A stretch of 64,000 nt of DNA, taken from positions 7,006,001 to 7,070,000 of the forward strand of contig CANTUV010000010.1 in the NCBI GenBank assembly GCA_947685225.1, written 5' to 3'. The translations under genes and the position numbers were made by a program. The notes under the pieces were generated by a model. It had not been told where the DNA came from. It worked only from the letters and a program-made list of their open reading frames with translations, and made no database searches. The DNA comes from Garcia nutans. Its lineage: Eukaryota; Streptophyta; Magnoliopsida; Malpighiales; Euphorbiaceae. Positions 9,781-22,521 of the stretch are shown here, piece after piece; the stretch's first letter is position 1, and each line of letters starts with the position of its first letter.

Positions 9781-12700
9781 ATGGGTTTCAAAAAAGTTTA
9801 TCAAAGTTTGTTGGAACTGTTCCCGGAGGTGCCCGTCTTACTTCATAATTTCATATATACATAATTACGATTATTTGCTCTTCTGCATGTTACTTTCGTT
9901 GGAATGTTATCACTAAATAGGATATGTTGAATTCACACCTTGATATGCCTGATCGAGAACTCAATTCCCGTTAACTATGACACACGTTTGGCTATTCTTC
10001 GTAATGTTTTACAGTTGTGCCTTGGCCATGAGAAGTTTTTTTTTTAATCAGAAATCACATTCAGATTATTTTTTTTTTTGGATGATTTTGTTACAGTCGT
10101 CATTGTTAAAAATTATGTGCATGCATGATCATTTTTTAGCATAACTGTGATCCTTCTTTTCTTTTTTGAGCACAGGCATGACCATTTTCTTTTTGAGCAT
10201 AAGCATGATCAAATTTTATCTAGAAATACGTATGCTTAATTCCCCCCCCCACCCCCCCCCTCCTTTGACATTTGGTTTACGTTTAACCGTATTGTTTTTA
10301 AGTAAATTGCCTTTAATTGCAAGTTGCAACTAATAACCAAAGCATAAGCTAGAAATTACTATTTTCAAGTGCTGCATACAGGTTGCAAATTACGCAGGAA
10401 GATTTGTATTTGTTGGCCAATTAACCCCTCCTTTCTTTTATAAGAGATATTGAATTAATGGAATCTTGATTATTTGTCGATTTTAACATCTTTATTTCTT
10501 ATTTCTGAGCAAAGTTATCGCTGTGCATAGGTTGACTCGCGCATTTTAAGGTCTGCTGCTATTGAGCACCCCAAAGATGCGAATGCAGCTGCTGAATTTG
10601 TTCTTTCAGAGTTCCTTCCTCGTCTTTCACGCCAGTCCATGGTTGGTAGTTCTCACTTTGAGGACTGCTGTCCAATTCATTCAGATAGAAGAGGTAATAC
10701 AGTTCAAACTTGAAGGATATGTTACTTGCATGATTCAAAAAGATCATGATATTTTCTTCTTTTTTTCAGTTTTTTTGATAAAAATAAGTGAGAAGTGTCT
10801 TATATGTGTGTATCTTAATGGATTCTTGTATCTTAATGGGTTCCTATGGCTAATGCATTCATTCTATTGCGTATGTGCAGCTGAGGAACAGACAAAATCA
10901 GTGATGTGTCATGAAGGAGGTTGTTTAGTAAAAACTACAGCCTCTTCTTTGGAATCAAGATTAATAGCCAAAGAAAATGCCTCTACAAGTGATCTTAGGA
11001 TTGTTGTCCAGCCCACTGATTCAGCTCATCAAGAAAAGGCACTGAATTCAACTACAGATACAGACTTCGACACTAATCCATCCTTTAGAAATATTGAAAC
11101 TGAGGAGCTAATATTGTTGGTGAGACCTGAACGTCAAGAGGACGATGTTCGGTCTCCTGCAAGTCAGACTTCCAAAATCATGTCAAATAGTCTATCATAT
11201 GAGGAAAATACTGATAGCAGTCAACCATCTGCTATTGCTGAAATTGAGGTGCCAGATACATTGGGCAACTGCCAAGATATTAATATCAGTGTTGGGAATG
11301 AGCAAACTTCCCAATTCATATCGACTATTTTGACACAGGAAAACTTCAGTATCAATGTTGGGCATGAGCAAACTTCACAATCCATATCATCTAGATTGAC
11401 TCAGGAAAACAATACTTCAGATGGCATCTTGACTGGGCATCATCAAAGTGAGTGGAAAGAATTTGATGGCCCCTCGACTGATATTTTGGAGATACCTCTA
11501 TGTGCAAAAAGCCCTCAAGTGCAGTTGTGTTCTGATGTCGCTGATTTGGAGCAAAAAAATTCTGTCAGTGAAAATGCTTTACACCCCATTGATAGTTGTA
11601 AGATCTTGAAGTCCAATGAGGACATCAGAATTGATTTTCTTGAAGACATTGTTGAAGCTGCTAAACACAATAAGGTATTTGTTTCAAGCTAGCTAGGGGT
11701 CTCAAATAGCCACTATCGTTGGGAGTATTTTAGCCATATATTGTTCTATTTTAAAGTAATTTAGTGCATGGATTGGTTGCTATTCCAGCAATAAAATTTA
11801 TTAGGTTTAATAGCAGAGGAGTGTTTCATTCTTTGCTTAATCTTTGTTTATTGGTAATGCAGAAAACTTTGTTTTTGGCAATGGAGTCAGTTATGAACAT
11901 GATGGGACAAGCTGAGTTTCAGGAGAAGGTTGCTGAGCAAGCCAAAGAAGAAGCTGCTAGCGCAGGTTTGGATATTTTAACGAAGGTAGAGGAACTTAAG
12001 CAAATGCTGCTACATGCAAAGGAGGCAAATAACATGGTAGCACAGTTATATAATGAATTTAACCATTGATCATAGATTATATATATTGTATTTCTCCATT
12101 TCTTGATTCTTTCAAAGATGATAATAAACATGGAGGTTTTTCATTGTTTCTGCAGCATGCTGGGGAAGTTTATGGTGAGAGAGCAATTCTAGCCACTGAA
12201 GCGAGGGAATTGCAGGGTCGGTTACTCAGTTTAGCTGATGAAAGAGACAAAGCTCTTGCAATCCTTGAAGAGGTATTCCTTATAATCAAGCTGCTTTCTT
12301 TTCTGTCAATACACCAATGGTTAAAAAAGTTGGAGATCTTTCTTTGAGATCTATGATCTGATTATGGTCTGGAATGAAATGATTTTTTCCCTACACTGAA
12401 TTTTGGATGAAACAAAGGAGATACGAGTTCACATCAGCAACTTTTTTTTCTCTGTTCTATACAATGATTATCGTTTTATACTTGAAGATTGTTTTTATTG
12501 TATGTAAATGCATGTTTATACAGATGCATCAAACTCTAGAAGCTCGGATTGCTGCAGCAGAGGAGCTAATGAAAGCTCCTGAGAAACAGAAGATGGAAAA
12601 GGAAGAAGCTGCACGAAATGCTCTTGCTGAGCAGGAAGCCATTATGGAGAAAGTGGTGGAGGAGTCCAAGATCTTGCAACGGGAGGCAGAGGAGAATTCC

Positions 12701-13483
12701 AAGGTAGTAACTAGTTGGTTCGGTGTAATAATTAATAATTATTATTGTGAGGTCTCAACTAGGCAAAAGGATGATTTAGTTAATCCTTCAAATTTTGCTT
12801 TGTTGTAGCTGCGCGAGTTCCTTATGGACCGAGGTTGTGTTGTTGATACATTACAGTAAGTCCTCTCAACTTACCATTGAAGTTGTGAATTTGCATTATT
12901 GGTTCCTTTTCACATCTATGATGAAGCTTGGGTCTTTGGATTATATACCACTTTTTTTAGTGTTTTTAAACCAAAGAGGATCCTATACTATAATAGTGGC
13001 ATGTAATAATGTTCTTGTAGTTTCTGGCAAATTTATATTAAGCTTTTCATTTCTCAGTATGAATAAATTGTAACTGTAGTTCTTTCTGCAAATTCGGAGA
13101 TAATCATTTGTCTTCCTCTTTGCAGAGGAGAAATATCTGTTATTTGTCAAGATGTGAGATTGCTGAAAGAGAAATTTGACGAGCGTGTTCCATTGTCTAA
13201 ATCTATTTCCTCAAGCCAAACTAGTTGCATCTTAGCCTCCTCAGGCTCATCTCTTAAAAGCATTGTGTCTGATGTAGTTGCTGAGCCAATGGATATATCT
13301 AAGAGACCGAAAGAGAGAAGCCCCGCATCTTCCGTTCATAGCCATTCACCTAAGGGCCAACATGCAGATGGGAGGAATAGCCATGACCATTCACCTAAGA
13401 GCCCTCTTGAAGAGGAGAGAAAAAATCGGAAAGAGCTTTTGGATGATGGGTGGGATTTCTTCGAAAATGATGCAGAAATATAA
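9781..13483 (+). CDS. CUE-domain-like protein with coiled-coil region
   Basis: Eight coding exons join in phase: 9781-9828, 10531-10693, 10881-11674, 11863-12036, 12156-12272, 12524-12703, 12809-12855 and 13126-13483, giving 626 residues. The N-terminus (MGFKKVYQSLLELFPE, then VDSRILRSAAIEHPKDANAA) has the helix pattern of a ubiquitin-binding CUE domain, as in plant 'ubiquitin system component Cue' proteins. The large third exon encodes an acidic Ser/Thr/Gln-rich, probably disordered region. Exons 4 to 7 encode a long Ala/Glu/Lys-rich coiled coil (KVEELKQMLLHAKEANNM, ARIAAAEELM). The C-terminus is hydrophilic, with two HSPK-like motifs. Ubiquitin binding is inferred from the fold pattern; partners and location are unknown. 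Exon 1 uses a weak donor (GTGCCC) but gives the only sensible join. Confidence 0.8.
11287..11418 (+). repeat. 66-bp in-frame tandem duplication in the CUE-like gene
   Basis: Two adjacent copies with a 66-bp period encode related 22-residue units (core VGNEQTSQFIS and VGHEQTSQSIS, each followed by LTQEN). The duplication keeps the reading frame and lies in the disordered acidic region. Confidence 0.8.
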
Positions 13484-15560
13484 AAGCTGAGGTCAAGTAT
13501 GTAAATGGGTGGATAAATATGACAATTTCTAAATGGGCTCCATCATGAGTTACCATGGTGGTTATTTTTTGATTTAGCATTCTATAGGTTATAGCTATTG
13601 GCCGAGTTTTGCAGCTACCTTGATAATTACTCTCTATTGTTGGGTTTTACATGGTATTGCTGAATGACTGATCAAATAAATATTGTGAATAAATTCGTGG
13701 GCATATTAAGTCGTGGTTTTTGCGTATTAATTCCCCCTTTTGTGTGTCATGCGTCATTATATTTGTTATAAATTGATTTAAGTAACCAGTAAAAATCTTG
13801 ACAGTCTTGCATTTAATTTTTGCATTTGATACTATAGCTTCTGCATGCGTTCATAAATCTGAATATACAATAATTCGCGGGAGAAATTATGCATGTTCTG
13901 AAATGGATACTACAATAAAGAATATTAAGATATTTACAATAAGTTTTTTTTTTTAAATTAACGATTATAATAAGGTTTTTAACATCAGGAATTCTAATCT
14001 TATCTATATTATAAGAATTTAAATTAATTTAGGTGAACCTTTAAAGATTTTTTTTTGGTAAATTTATAAAAATAACAAAAATATTGTTCAACCAAAAAAT
14101 TTCAAAAATAATATCTGTATATTAAAATTTACAAGAATACGAAAAAATTTAAAAAAATAATATTTTTGTAAATTAAAAAAAGTAAAAATGAAATTTAAAA
14201 AAATAATACTTTATTTAATTTCTTCTTTTCTTAAACTTGATAAATTTTCCACCGTCCTAAATAGGTCAAGTCTATTAGGATCAAATACAGGGATTTCCTT
14301 TAAAAAAAATCCAAAAAAAAAAATTTAAACATATTTATTTTTCTTTTTAAGTATTTTTTAATTTTTAATTTTAAAAATATGTCACTCTATTATATAAGAA
14401 TTTATTTAAAAAAATGAAAAAATAAAAATATTTTTAAAAACACTCATTTTTTTCTTTCAAAAATATCTATTTTTAATTTTTTACTTTCAAAAATATCACA
14501 CTCTTAGTGATATAAATTTAATATATATTATCTAATATATTTATCAAAAATATATAAAAAAAATTTACATATTTAAAAAAATATATATATAAAAAGTGAT
14601 ATGTAGGGTAATTTTCTTCAAATAAAAGTGAGCCCTCTTTACAAAAGCAAGATTAATTTTATTCAAATATCTCATTGTTAGGCATATCAAAGTCAAAACA
14701 TTGTCTATCTATGAAGAATTTGTTAAAAAGTTGCACAAGCTGAATATTACGACATTTCAATAAACGTTGAATGATTCTTTTTTCGTATTTGAAAACAGAT
14801 TTACATGGGTTTCAAGAGTTAACTTTATTGATGTTTCATCTCATTCAGATTAGTCCCTCAATAATTTGATAAATTGAATCTATTTAAGAATTTCTCCCAA
14901 ATATTGACTAAATTAATCAAATGTCCGAGACCCAGAAACTTTTGTCGAAAGATCCTCAAAAGAACCTGGAATTCATTCCTTGAAATATCTAATTAGGCTT
15001 TCACTCTGTAATTGAATCTTTATTAAGTTTAAAATTTCTGAAAATTGGTCCAACCCAAGACTTTGTTCTGAAGCTTTGTATTTCACTAATCAGTAATTAT
15101 GATGTTAAAAGCCTGCAGATCTTGCTTTTACAAGAATCAGGTGAGAGTCTGAAAATCTCATTAGAGGCTCAAGTCAACGGATAATTTATAAGAAACCTCA
15201 AAATAGAGCTGAAAGAGGTCTGTTTACAGAGAATGGATCTGAAAAATTGACAAGATCATCCAAACATCAGTTAACTTTTTTCTATATTATATGTATTTCA
15301 CACATAAATAAACAAAAAATTTCTCTGCTTCTAAAATCCTCATAAAATTTCTTCAGCTTCTGTAAGATACAAAGAGACTCCTGCACTTGGTTTTCATCAA
15401 ATATACACACTAATCCAAATCCACCTTAATTTTACGCATCGAAGCTTCAATTCCTGTAATAAAGTCAGTAACTTGGGATTAAATCCCATAGATTTGACAC
15501 TGATCAAGCCTCCATTGTCAGATTCTTGCTTGACCCATCAACAAATTTAAGGATTTATTT
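13484..15560. other. Intergenic: 3' UTR of the CUE-like gene, then AT-rich DNA
   Basis: The first 250 bases probably hold the 3' UTR. From 13900 to 14650 the sequence is very AT-rich with many short A and T tracts. From 14650 to 15560 it is less biased, and part near 15300-15560 may be the 3' UTR of the minus-strand RTFL gene. No protein gene was recognised. Confidence 0.55.
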
Positions 15561-15701
15561 CTAGTCATGCCAACAAAGAAGCATAACTGTACATCTCCAA
15601 ATGATATAAAGTCTTGTTCTTTGCTGTCTAGCTTGCTTTGAACATCTCTGCCATGACCTTACCTTCATGCTCCTCATTGAGAATGCACTTGCATCTGCCA
15701 T
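15561..15701 (-). CDS. RTFL: RTFL/DVL (ROTUNDIFOLIA-like/DEVIL) small peptide
   Basis: A 46-codon minus-strand frame too short for usual gene calling. The peptide opens MADASAFSMRSMKV. It then contains the RTF/DVL domain at about residues 17-46: a WQRCSKQ start, basic QQRTRLYI, the central RRC-like IIWRCTVML and the typical end LLCWHD followed by TAG. Domain length, the conserved Cys, Arg and Leu positions and the terminal CxHD-like end match the plant DVL family, whose overexpression in Arabidopsis alters organ shape and polar cell proliferation; the biochemical role is unclear. The start is the first ATG after a TATA box at 15828-15835, and in-frame Met codons 9 and 12 are alternatives. The arginine usually preceding the RC pair is Trp here. 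It is intronless, as is usual for the family. Confidence 0.9.
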   Translation of the reverse strand: MADASAFSMRSMKVRSWQRCSKQARQQRTRLYIIWRCTVMLLCWHD

Positions 15702-15827
15702 ATAACTAGTGTAGTGTTTAAGATTTTTAGTTTTAGTGGGTACAAACTACAAAGACTAAAACAAAAGCTTTTAGAGTTAAGAGTTGGATACTTGAATTGG
15801 GTTATGGAATTGAGGTTTTTTAAGTGC

Positions 15828-15835
15828 TTTATATA
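15828..15835 (-). promoter_or_regulatory. TATA box of the RTFL peptide gene
   Basis: On the minus strand the sequence is TATATAAA, 127 bases upstream of the ATG. That leaves about 95 bases of leader if transcription starts some 30 bases downstream. The leader has no obvious intron. Confidence 0.65.
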
Positions 15836-15837
15836 GG

Positions 15838-17083
15838 GAAGAAAATGGTGTTGAAGATATGTGAGAAAAAGAAAAAATTATGTGGTGGGTGACTAATGCT
15901 TGCCCAAATGGTTGGGCCAAATGGGTCAGTGATAAGATTACAAAGCAGAGCTATAAGGTTTGTCTCCTAGCCAAACAAATTTGATAAGGACAATTCATCA
16001 ACTTTCTCTCTATTAGGCTCATCCTTTTTGTGGCATGTTTTGCCTTTGCTGACCTTCCCTTCATTCATGCATATTTACACCTTTCCATTTCTTCAATATG
16101 ATTTGTATATCACCAAATAAAAATAGAATAATATTATTGTGTTTTTTTTTTGTTTGGGGATACAACTAAAATATATTCGTATTCTTTCTTTATTTCCTTC
16201 CAAATTAATCCATTCATATATCCCCACATATCATAAGGATTTTGAAAATAAAATCTTAAATTGCCATTAGGATAACAGCCTGGGACGTGGGGATGAGTTT
16301 GCTTCTCCTAAAAATAATTTAGATGAAGCAAAAATATGAAAAAAAAACAAACAAACTATAATATCTATTTCATGATTTGAATTATTTTTACTACCCTAAT
16401 AATGTGTCATTGAAAAAAAATTTTCCCCAAATAAATTCAAATTCAAGTTTTATCATCAAGAAATTTAATTTAATGGTATTTGAATTATCTCCAAAAAAAA
16501 TCTCGAAAATTTTGAATTTTAAACATATACTAAAGTTATAAAAAAGAAGAATTCAAATATTCTCAATATTAAATAAATCTAAACGGAGTGGTAAAATCTA
16601 TAATTAGGATATAGTCTTTCTTTGAAAATTAATGAAAATTCATTCCTCAATCATCAAGAAATAAGAATAAATAAATGAAGATTTTTGGAAGTTAATATAA
16701 TAATTGACTAATTTTATTTGTTTAATTTTATTGATGAGAAAAATGGACTCATTATTAGATCTTTATGAATAGAATTACTATTTATTAGGAGTATTTTATT
16801 TTTTTAATGAATGAATCCGGTGTGAACAGATGACAGTGGCTCTAATATTTTAATTATATATATATATATAATTCATTAAGTGTACTTTCCCATATGAAAA
16901 ATGCTAATAAAAGAAATATTAAACAAAATGGATAATGTTTTCATCAAACACTTTTAAGTTAATCGTTATACCTATATAATAGAGAGGTACTTATTGACTA
17001 ATGATGGAACGTTGCAGATTTTAATTATTAATACAAAAGTTAGGTACTTACTCTTAATCAAATGCTTAGGTACATACATGTGT

Positions 17084-17118
<35 letters not shown>

Positions 17119-18660
17119 CAAATACAACTTACTAATTTTAAGTCAAAACCACCCCTCTGAAAGACGAGCAAGCATGTATGAGAAAAAAATAAAACTTAAT
17201 GATTGAATCCATATATTAAGTTTGAAATGTTTTCTCTTTGAAACTTTTTTTAATAAACTTAAAAGTAATTAATCTATTATACCAAGAAATTCATTGGCTC
17301 AATCTTTCAGATTTGCATATGCATAAGCATATATATGGATGTTATATTTACATTTATATTCCATAATAACAATATATTATATACATTAATATAAAAAGAA
17401 AACCCCCCCCCCCCCATAACAATTACTGATAAAGAAGCTTCATAGTCTAATTGCCCTTGCCACTCTTCAATTTATTAAACTTTCCTATCAAACCCTTAAT
17501 GACATTGTTTCCTCTTGAAAACCTCATAAATGCCAACTAATTAATCCTTCTTCAACTAATGATCACAAAGATTGCCTTAATTAGAGGATAACCCAAAAAT
17601 CACTACTGCTCTATATATATCTTTTTGTTTGGCCTTTAATTTGTAAACTATTTAATGAGTTTGAACTATTTACTAGAAAATTTAATATTTTTCAAAATTT
17701 AAAATTTGACTCCATAATAACAAGGAATTTCTTCAAAAATATCTTAAAAATAAAATTATTTTTTCTTTCAATTTTTAACTTTTAAAATATTTCACTATCA
17801 AAAAAATACATCAAATATGTATATATGTACTATACATAATTTTCCCTAAATTTAAAAAGCGACCAAGAAGGTGACCATGCTAGAATCCATAATCACGTGC
17901 AGGATGTAGAGGCAAGCAAAACACAAGAAGAAAGTCATGGTCAACCCGACACAACAAGGAGGGCACTTCGGCAACCGATAATTCAGACTCATTTTATAAT
18001 TTCACCTCTTTAACTTTTGCTTTATCTTTAGGAGAGGGGGAGCATTGCAACCGATACGTCCTTTTCAAGAAATAACTAAAGGCGACGAATTTTCATGTAT
18101 TTTGATGCATTTTGTCCGTATTGATTATATATTATTTTTTTAAGGAGTATTATATATAATTTATAAATTGTAAAAGGATGAGGTACTTACTGATTTTTAT
18201 TTAAGATACTCCTATTATTTTTTTCTTCTCGTAATTATTAAACGTGTTTATAATACTCTTGTTATATTTAAGTTCATAATTATTACTATAATAAAGAAGG
18301 CTTGATTTTCATTTCCTTACATATTTCTTTATTATCATTACTTTTAATACGTAGATATATTGTTGTTTATATTTTTATTTTAAAAAAATGATACCAAAAA
18401 AATATGAAAATAGCAATGCTTTTAAATATACGTTAAAATCATGTAATAATTTTATAAAATATTATTTTTTAATAATATGCATACGATTATTTGATTATTC
18501 ACTTGTTATTTTAAGTTTATAATTTATTTAATCCTAAAAATATATAAGATGTATTAAAATACTTTAGTAACATATATAATTAAAAAATATGTTCAATGAG
18601 CATAATTTATTTTTTTTTAACAAAAATAGATTAAATATAAGAGACTATTTGATTAACTTT
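15838..18660. other. Intergenic: RTFL upstream region and AT-rich DNA
   Basis: Contains (AT)n runs near 16853-16872 and 17086-17115, a poly-C tract at 17404-17415 and long A/T-rich stretches. A less AT-rich patch at 17870-18060 includes an ACGTG core (near 17894) but no coding frame. No gene was seen; upstream control elements of the RTFL gene may lie in the first 1-2 kb. Confidence 0.55.
17086..17115. repeat. (AT)n microsatellite
   Basis: About 15 AT units in intergenic DNA. Confidence 0.85.
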
Positions 18661-19278
18661 ATTTTGAATTAATAGCACCCTCGCACAGTACAAACATCAT
18701 GAATATGATGGAAACAAATGGTTCTCTTCTCAAGTAGTATATGGACCAACAACATCGGCAGGATATCACGGTCCATTATGGGTCTGATTAGCCAGAACGA
18801 TGATCGGGAGACAGACTAACTGCATTTCACAATCAAAGAAGCTTTATTATGCAAGCAAAACTAACAGCTCACAACAGAAAATATCAACATTCACATGCAC
18901 CGCCACCATCAAAACAACCTTAAGCTTTTCATCTTTAAAACCTTTCTTCATGTTCGACAATACCATTTGCAACATGAGCTTCTGCTTCTACATTTCCAAA
19001 ATTAATTGGATGCTAAGCCAAAGTGCCAAACAAGACTTCAACGAGAAAAATAAACCTAAAAAGTTTCATACAAAAAAAAACTTAGAAGCAAATATCTACA
19101 CCAGTATCTACGTCTAGAAAGAAAAAAAAAAATCTAATATACAAACTGAACAGCAAAAATACACCAAAAAAGTTGATAGTTCACCCGCAATATACAATAG
19201 CAAACTTGATAATATAACCATTTAAATGCTTTACGTCTATAGATTTGTCTTCTTCTGAATTTGTTTGTGGCATATTTC

Positions 19279-22200
19279 TCATTTATTTCCCAAAGCTTTC
19301 TTGATATCAGCCTGCATCCAGAAACGAATGGGCAAGCATCCACACCTTACACAATTCTGCATACAAGACACACACACAGAGTAGGTACCTCAAAAGACAA
19401 AGGACGAGTGGTTGGGCTATAGCGATTGATAACTCGCCCTTCCTTATCAACTAAGAATTTGGTAAAATTCCACTTGATACTAGACCCAAAAAATCCACCT
19501 GAATTTGCTTTGAGGAATTTGTAGACAGGTGCTGTATTCGGCCCATTGACACGAACCTAAATATGAAAAGAGTTGAGCATCTAGCATTTGCAGTATATTC
19601 ACAAAGTGAAAAATAGCCACATCTAACTGGATCTGCAAGTTGGCAAGCAGTATGGTTCACAGGCACATGAAATAGAATAATGGCACATCAATCATAATTC
19701 AACTATTGATCAGCAATCAAATAATGTGAGGATCGAAGCCCATCTTAGCAATAGAAACAGATTTCTGATCACCAAGAAAATAAAAACCTTATTTATGATG
19801 ATGGTCTATTTATGCATAAATCGTCAGAACTAGATTTTAAATAATTCAGAAATAAGTCATGCAGATTTGAAACTGCCAAATGTTTAAGAATAGAAATTAT
19901 ACAGTGACATCATGTTCTTAGTTTCTCAACATGTGCCCATCTCTTACAGAATGGTTTCATGCTCTTAATTCTTATCATGAACCATTTTCTAAGCCTTTAA
20001 AAGGATGGTCTCTGAATAAAATTTAAGTTCCTTTTCAATCATAAATTTTTATGCACTAATCTAAACACTTCTTGAACCTGAATTGTCATAATCAGTACCT
20101 TCCATCATTTTCCAACTCCATTTCAGCTACTTGTTATACGTGGGTATCATTGATATTTCCCTCTCTCAAAACACTCATTTAGCCATGGGTTTGAAGCTCC
20201 ATACAACTTCACTTCTCATTATTTTCATCACGCTATAAACAAAAAAACTGATACATATGACGCTGATGGACACAATTATTTGAGCTTCTGTCCTTCAATT
20301 TATTAATCAATTGGACGTGGTTTCTGTTGGGTTCCTAACTAGAAAGAATTTATAATAAGAAGAATACATTTTATTAGGATTCCTAAATTAGGAAGATTTA
20401 TAATAAAATATTAGTAGTCTATTTAGGGATTCCTAAATTAGAAGAATTTATAATTAGGAAGTATTTATTTTAGATTCCTAGATTAGGAAGTCTTATCTAT
20501 AAGACTAAATTATAATTTCCTATTCTATGTAATAAGCAAGTCCTATTTAAAGGACATATGCAATAAAAATAAAATAAGCAGAATTTATCTTAAAGAATTG
20601 TAGAGGTTTGGAGTTCTCTTTTAACAAGGTCCAAGGTTTAAAGCTCCCTTTAATGAGCTTAAGGTATTAACTCCCTCTAACAAGTTGAATCTGTATTGCA
20701 AAATAGGTCGCACTAAAAATAAGAACAAGGGAACCAATCCCTTATTCCAACAAGACTTAATTGAAAATCGTCCACTAACCCGATCCTGGTCTAGGGAATA
20801 TAATAGTTTCAAAACCTCACTGGAATTATTCAAAGTAGAGGTCTGGTCCAATATGCAAAGGCAAGCCAAGGGCATCCAAGGTAGCTCAATTTTAACCAGA
20901 CGCTCCCACTTAACTGGGTGCTCACTTTATTAAAAAAAAAAATCATCTTCCCTTAAGGATGGATAATCCAATATTGTTGTAAGCTTAATATCAAGTATAG
21001 CAATCAGAAGTCCTTCAAAATACTTGGGTAATAAAGAAAGTAGATCACTTGCCCACCACCTAAGTAACAACAATCACTCAGTTTCAAATATTGTTTGCTA
21101 TATGAGTTCCAATTTACACACAGCTTCATGGCTTACATATAGTGCTGAATCAACCATGGCGCCACAATAATAATATTCAGGAAAGAAGCATCAAGTATTA
21201 AAATAAAACTATTAAACAAGAAATAATTATCACATGCATGAAACTTCTTGGAGCTTCTGATAGCCAGACGAAAAATCTGAGCTATTTTCTCACTCAACGT
21301 GATTTCATGTTTTTTTTTCCTGATAATTGAAAAATGCAGCAGTTAATGGATGCAGAAACTTAGTGTAGCATACCTTTCGGAAAATTGGATATTCAGCCTT
21401 GTATCGAGTACAAGCAAACTGTTCCACATCTTCACTAGTCCCAGGCTCTTGTCTTAAAAATTGGTTGCAAGGAAATGCCAAGATTTCAAGACCTAATATT
21501 GCAGCCACAAATCCAAGGGAACTGTAAATGAAACCATTTAAGTTGAAAAAACTTTTAAAAAAAAAGCCATGGCACGACATATTTTCAAAGTTAATTAATC
21601 ATTAACTGCACCAAGTCAGGGTCCTAGAATGAAAAAACCTTCAACATTTTGTGTAAAAATGTTGGCTCTCAAAACTCTAACTTGCACTCTTGTAGTTGGA
21701 AATTCAAAACTACATTAGTTGCACAGGAAGTGATTACTTAAAATTGCATATCAAAGGTAAATGTGTGGTCGACAGACAAACGATGCTAAGTTCAAGAATT
21801 TCTTGTTTTCCAGACAAAGACACCTTTATGCACCAGCACCTTATTAATCCCCGTGTACTCATCGATTCCTCAAATCAGCTTAAGTAAGTTATCAGAAGCT
21901 ATTCAGAGATTATTGCCTAGAAAAATATCTGTATGAGATCTATTTAATCATGTCATATGCTTAATTTATAATACTTTCTTCTACTAGCTTAACCATCAAA
22001 CTCAGTGGTCTCTATCATAAGTTGAAACAAATTAAGCGAATTCGAAAAAAATTAAGCGCACATCCAGAGACACAAAAAGAAGAGGATAAAGAAATAACAA
22101 ACCTTGGTCCATATACTTGTTATAAAGATCAGTCAACTGGGTGTAATTTGCATCTGTAAATCCACTGTTCGAGAGAACCCAAAACTCAAAATTGTTAAAT

Positions 22201-22521
22201 TCCGAAATAATAATCTTTAAAAAAAAGGTAGAAAAGAAAGTGAGCAAAAAAGAAAAACCATTTCGAAGCCACGTTAACGAAAAGTAGAACCTTCCCTTTG
22301 TAGAGGCTAAGGTCGACGTCCTGGCCGCGGGCATCCTGATCCCACACCATAACCCATCAAATATAAATTACAAAGGTTCGAAATTGAAATAGAAGAAAGA
22401 AAAAGAAGAATACCTTGACAGAGAATTCATGGATTGATTTCTCAGGAACAGATACAGCACCCCCCCATTTACTGGAACTGCGTAGAAACCTTGACTTAAT
22501 CTCTTCCTTTTCCTTCTTACT
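19279..22521 (-). CDS. GPX5: Glutathione peroxidase-type thiol peroxidase (GPX5-like)
   Basis: Six minus-strand exons join in phase: up to 22521/22468-22414, 22335-22259, 22164-22103, 21492-21374, 19556-19389 and 19311-19279. The product has the full plant GPX set: VPEKSIHEFSVK, peroxidatic Cys in NVASKCGFT, the AFPCNQF motif with the catalytic Gln, resolving Cys in FACTRYKAEYP, KWNFTKFLV with Trp and Asn, and the end ADIKKALGNK. Plant members use Cys rather than Sec and take electrons from thioredoxin to reduce hydroperoxides. The N-terminal pattern is closest to the cytosolic or membrane-associated GPX4/5 group. The expected ATG at 22468 is one base out of frame because the following run has seven Gs instead of six. 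No in-frame ATG remains upstream in this exon, so either a further 5' exon is used, the base is an error, or the gene is null. Confidence 0.88.
20335..20935 (+). mobile_element. Putative solo LTR or small LTR-element fragment in the long GPX intron
   Basis: A segment starting TGTTGG at 20335 and containing CCAACA at 20747-20752 would give an LTR-like unit of about 418 bp with matching inverted ends. Inside are three diverged copies of a TTCCTAAATTAGGAAG-like palindrome (20380-20490) and a promoter-like TATTTAAAGG. Further sequence to an A-run at 20932 may be internal element DNA. No target-site duplication or coding domain was found, and orientation is uncertain. Confidence 0.4.

Noticed and set aside
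10242..10261. Poly-C tract, also one at 17404-17415
   Set aside because: Simple homopolymer runs with no associated structure; possible sequencing artefact sites only.
10562..11692. 376-codon plus-strand frame
   Set aside because: It reads through a clear intron (10694-10880); only its part from 10881 is the true third exon of the CUE-like gene.
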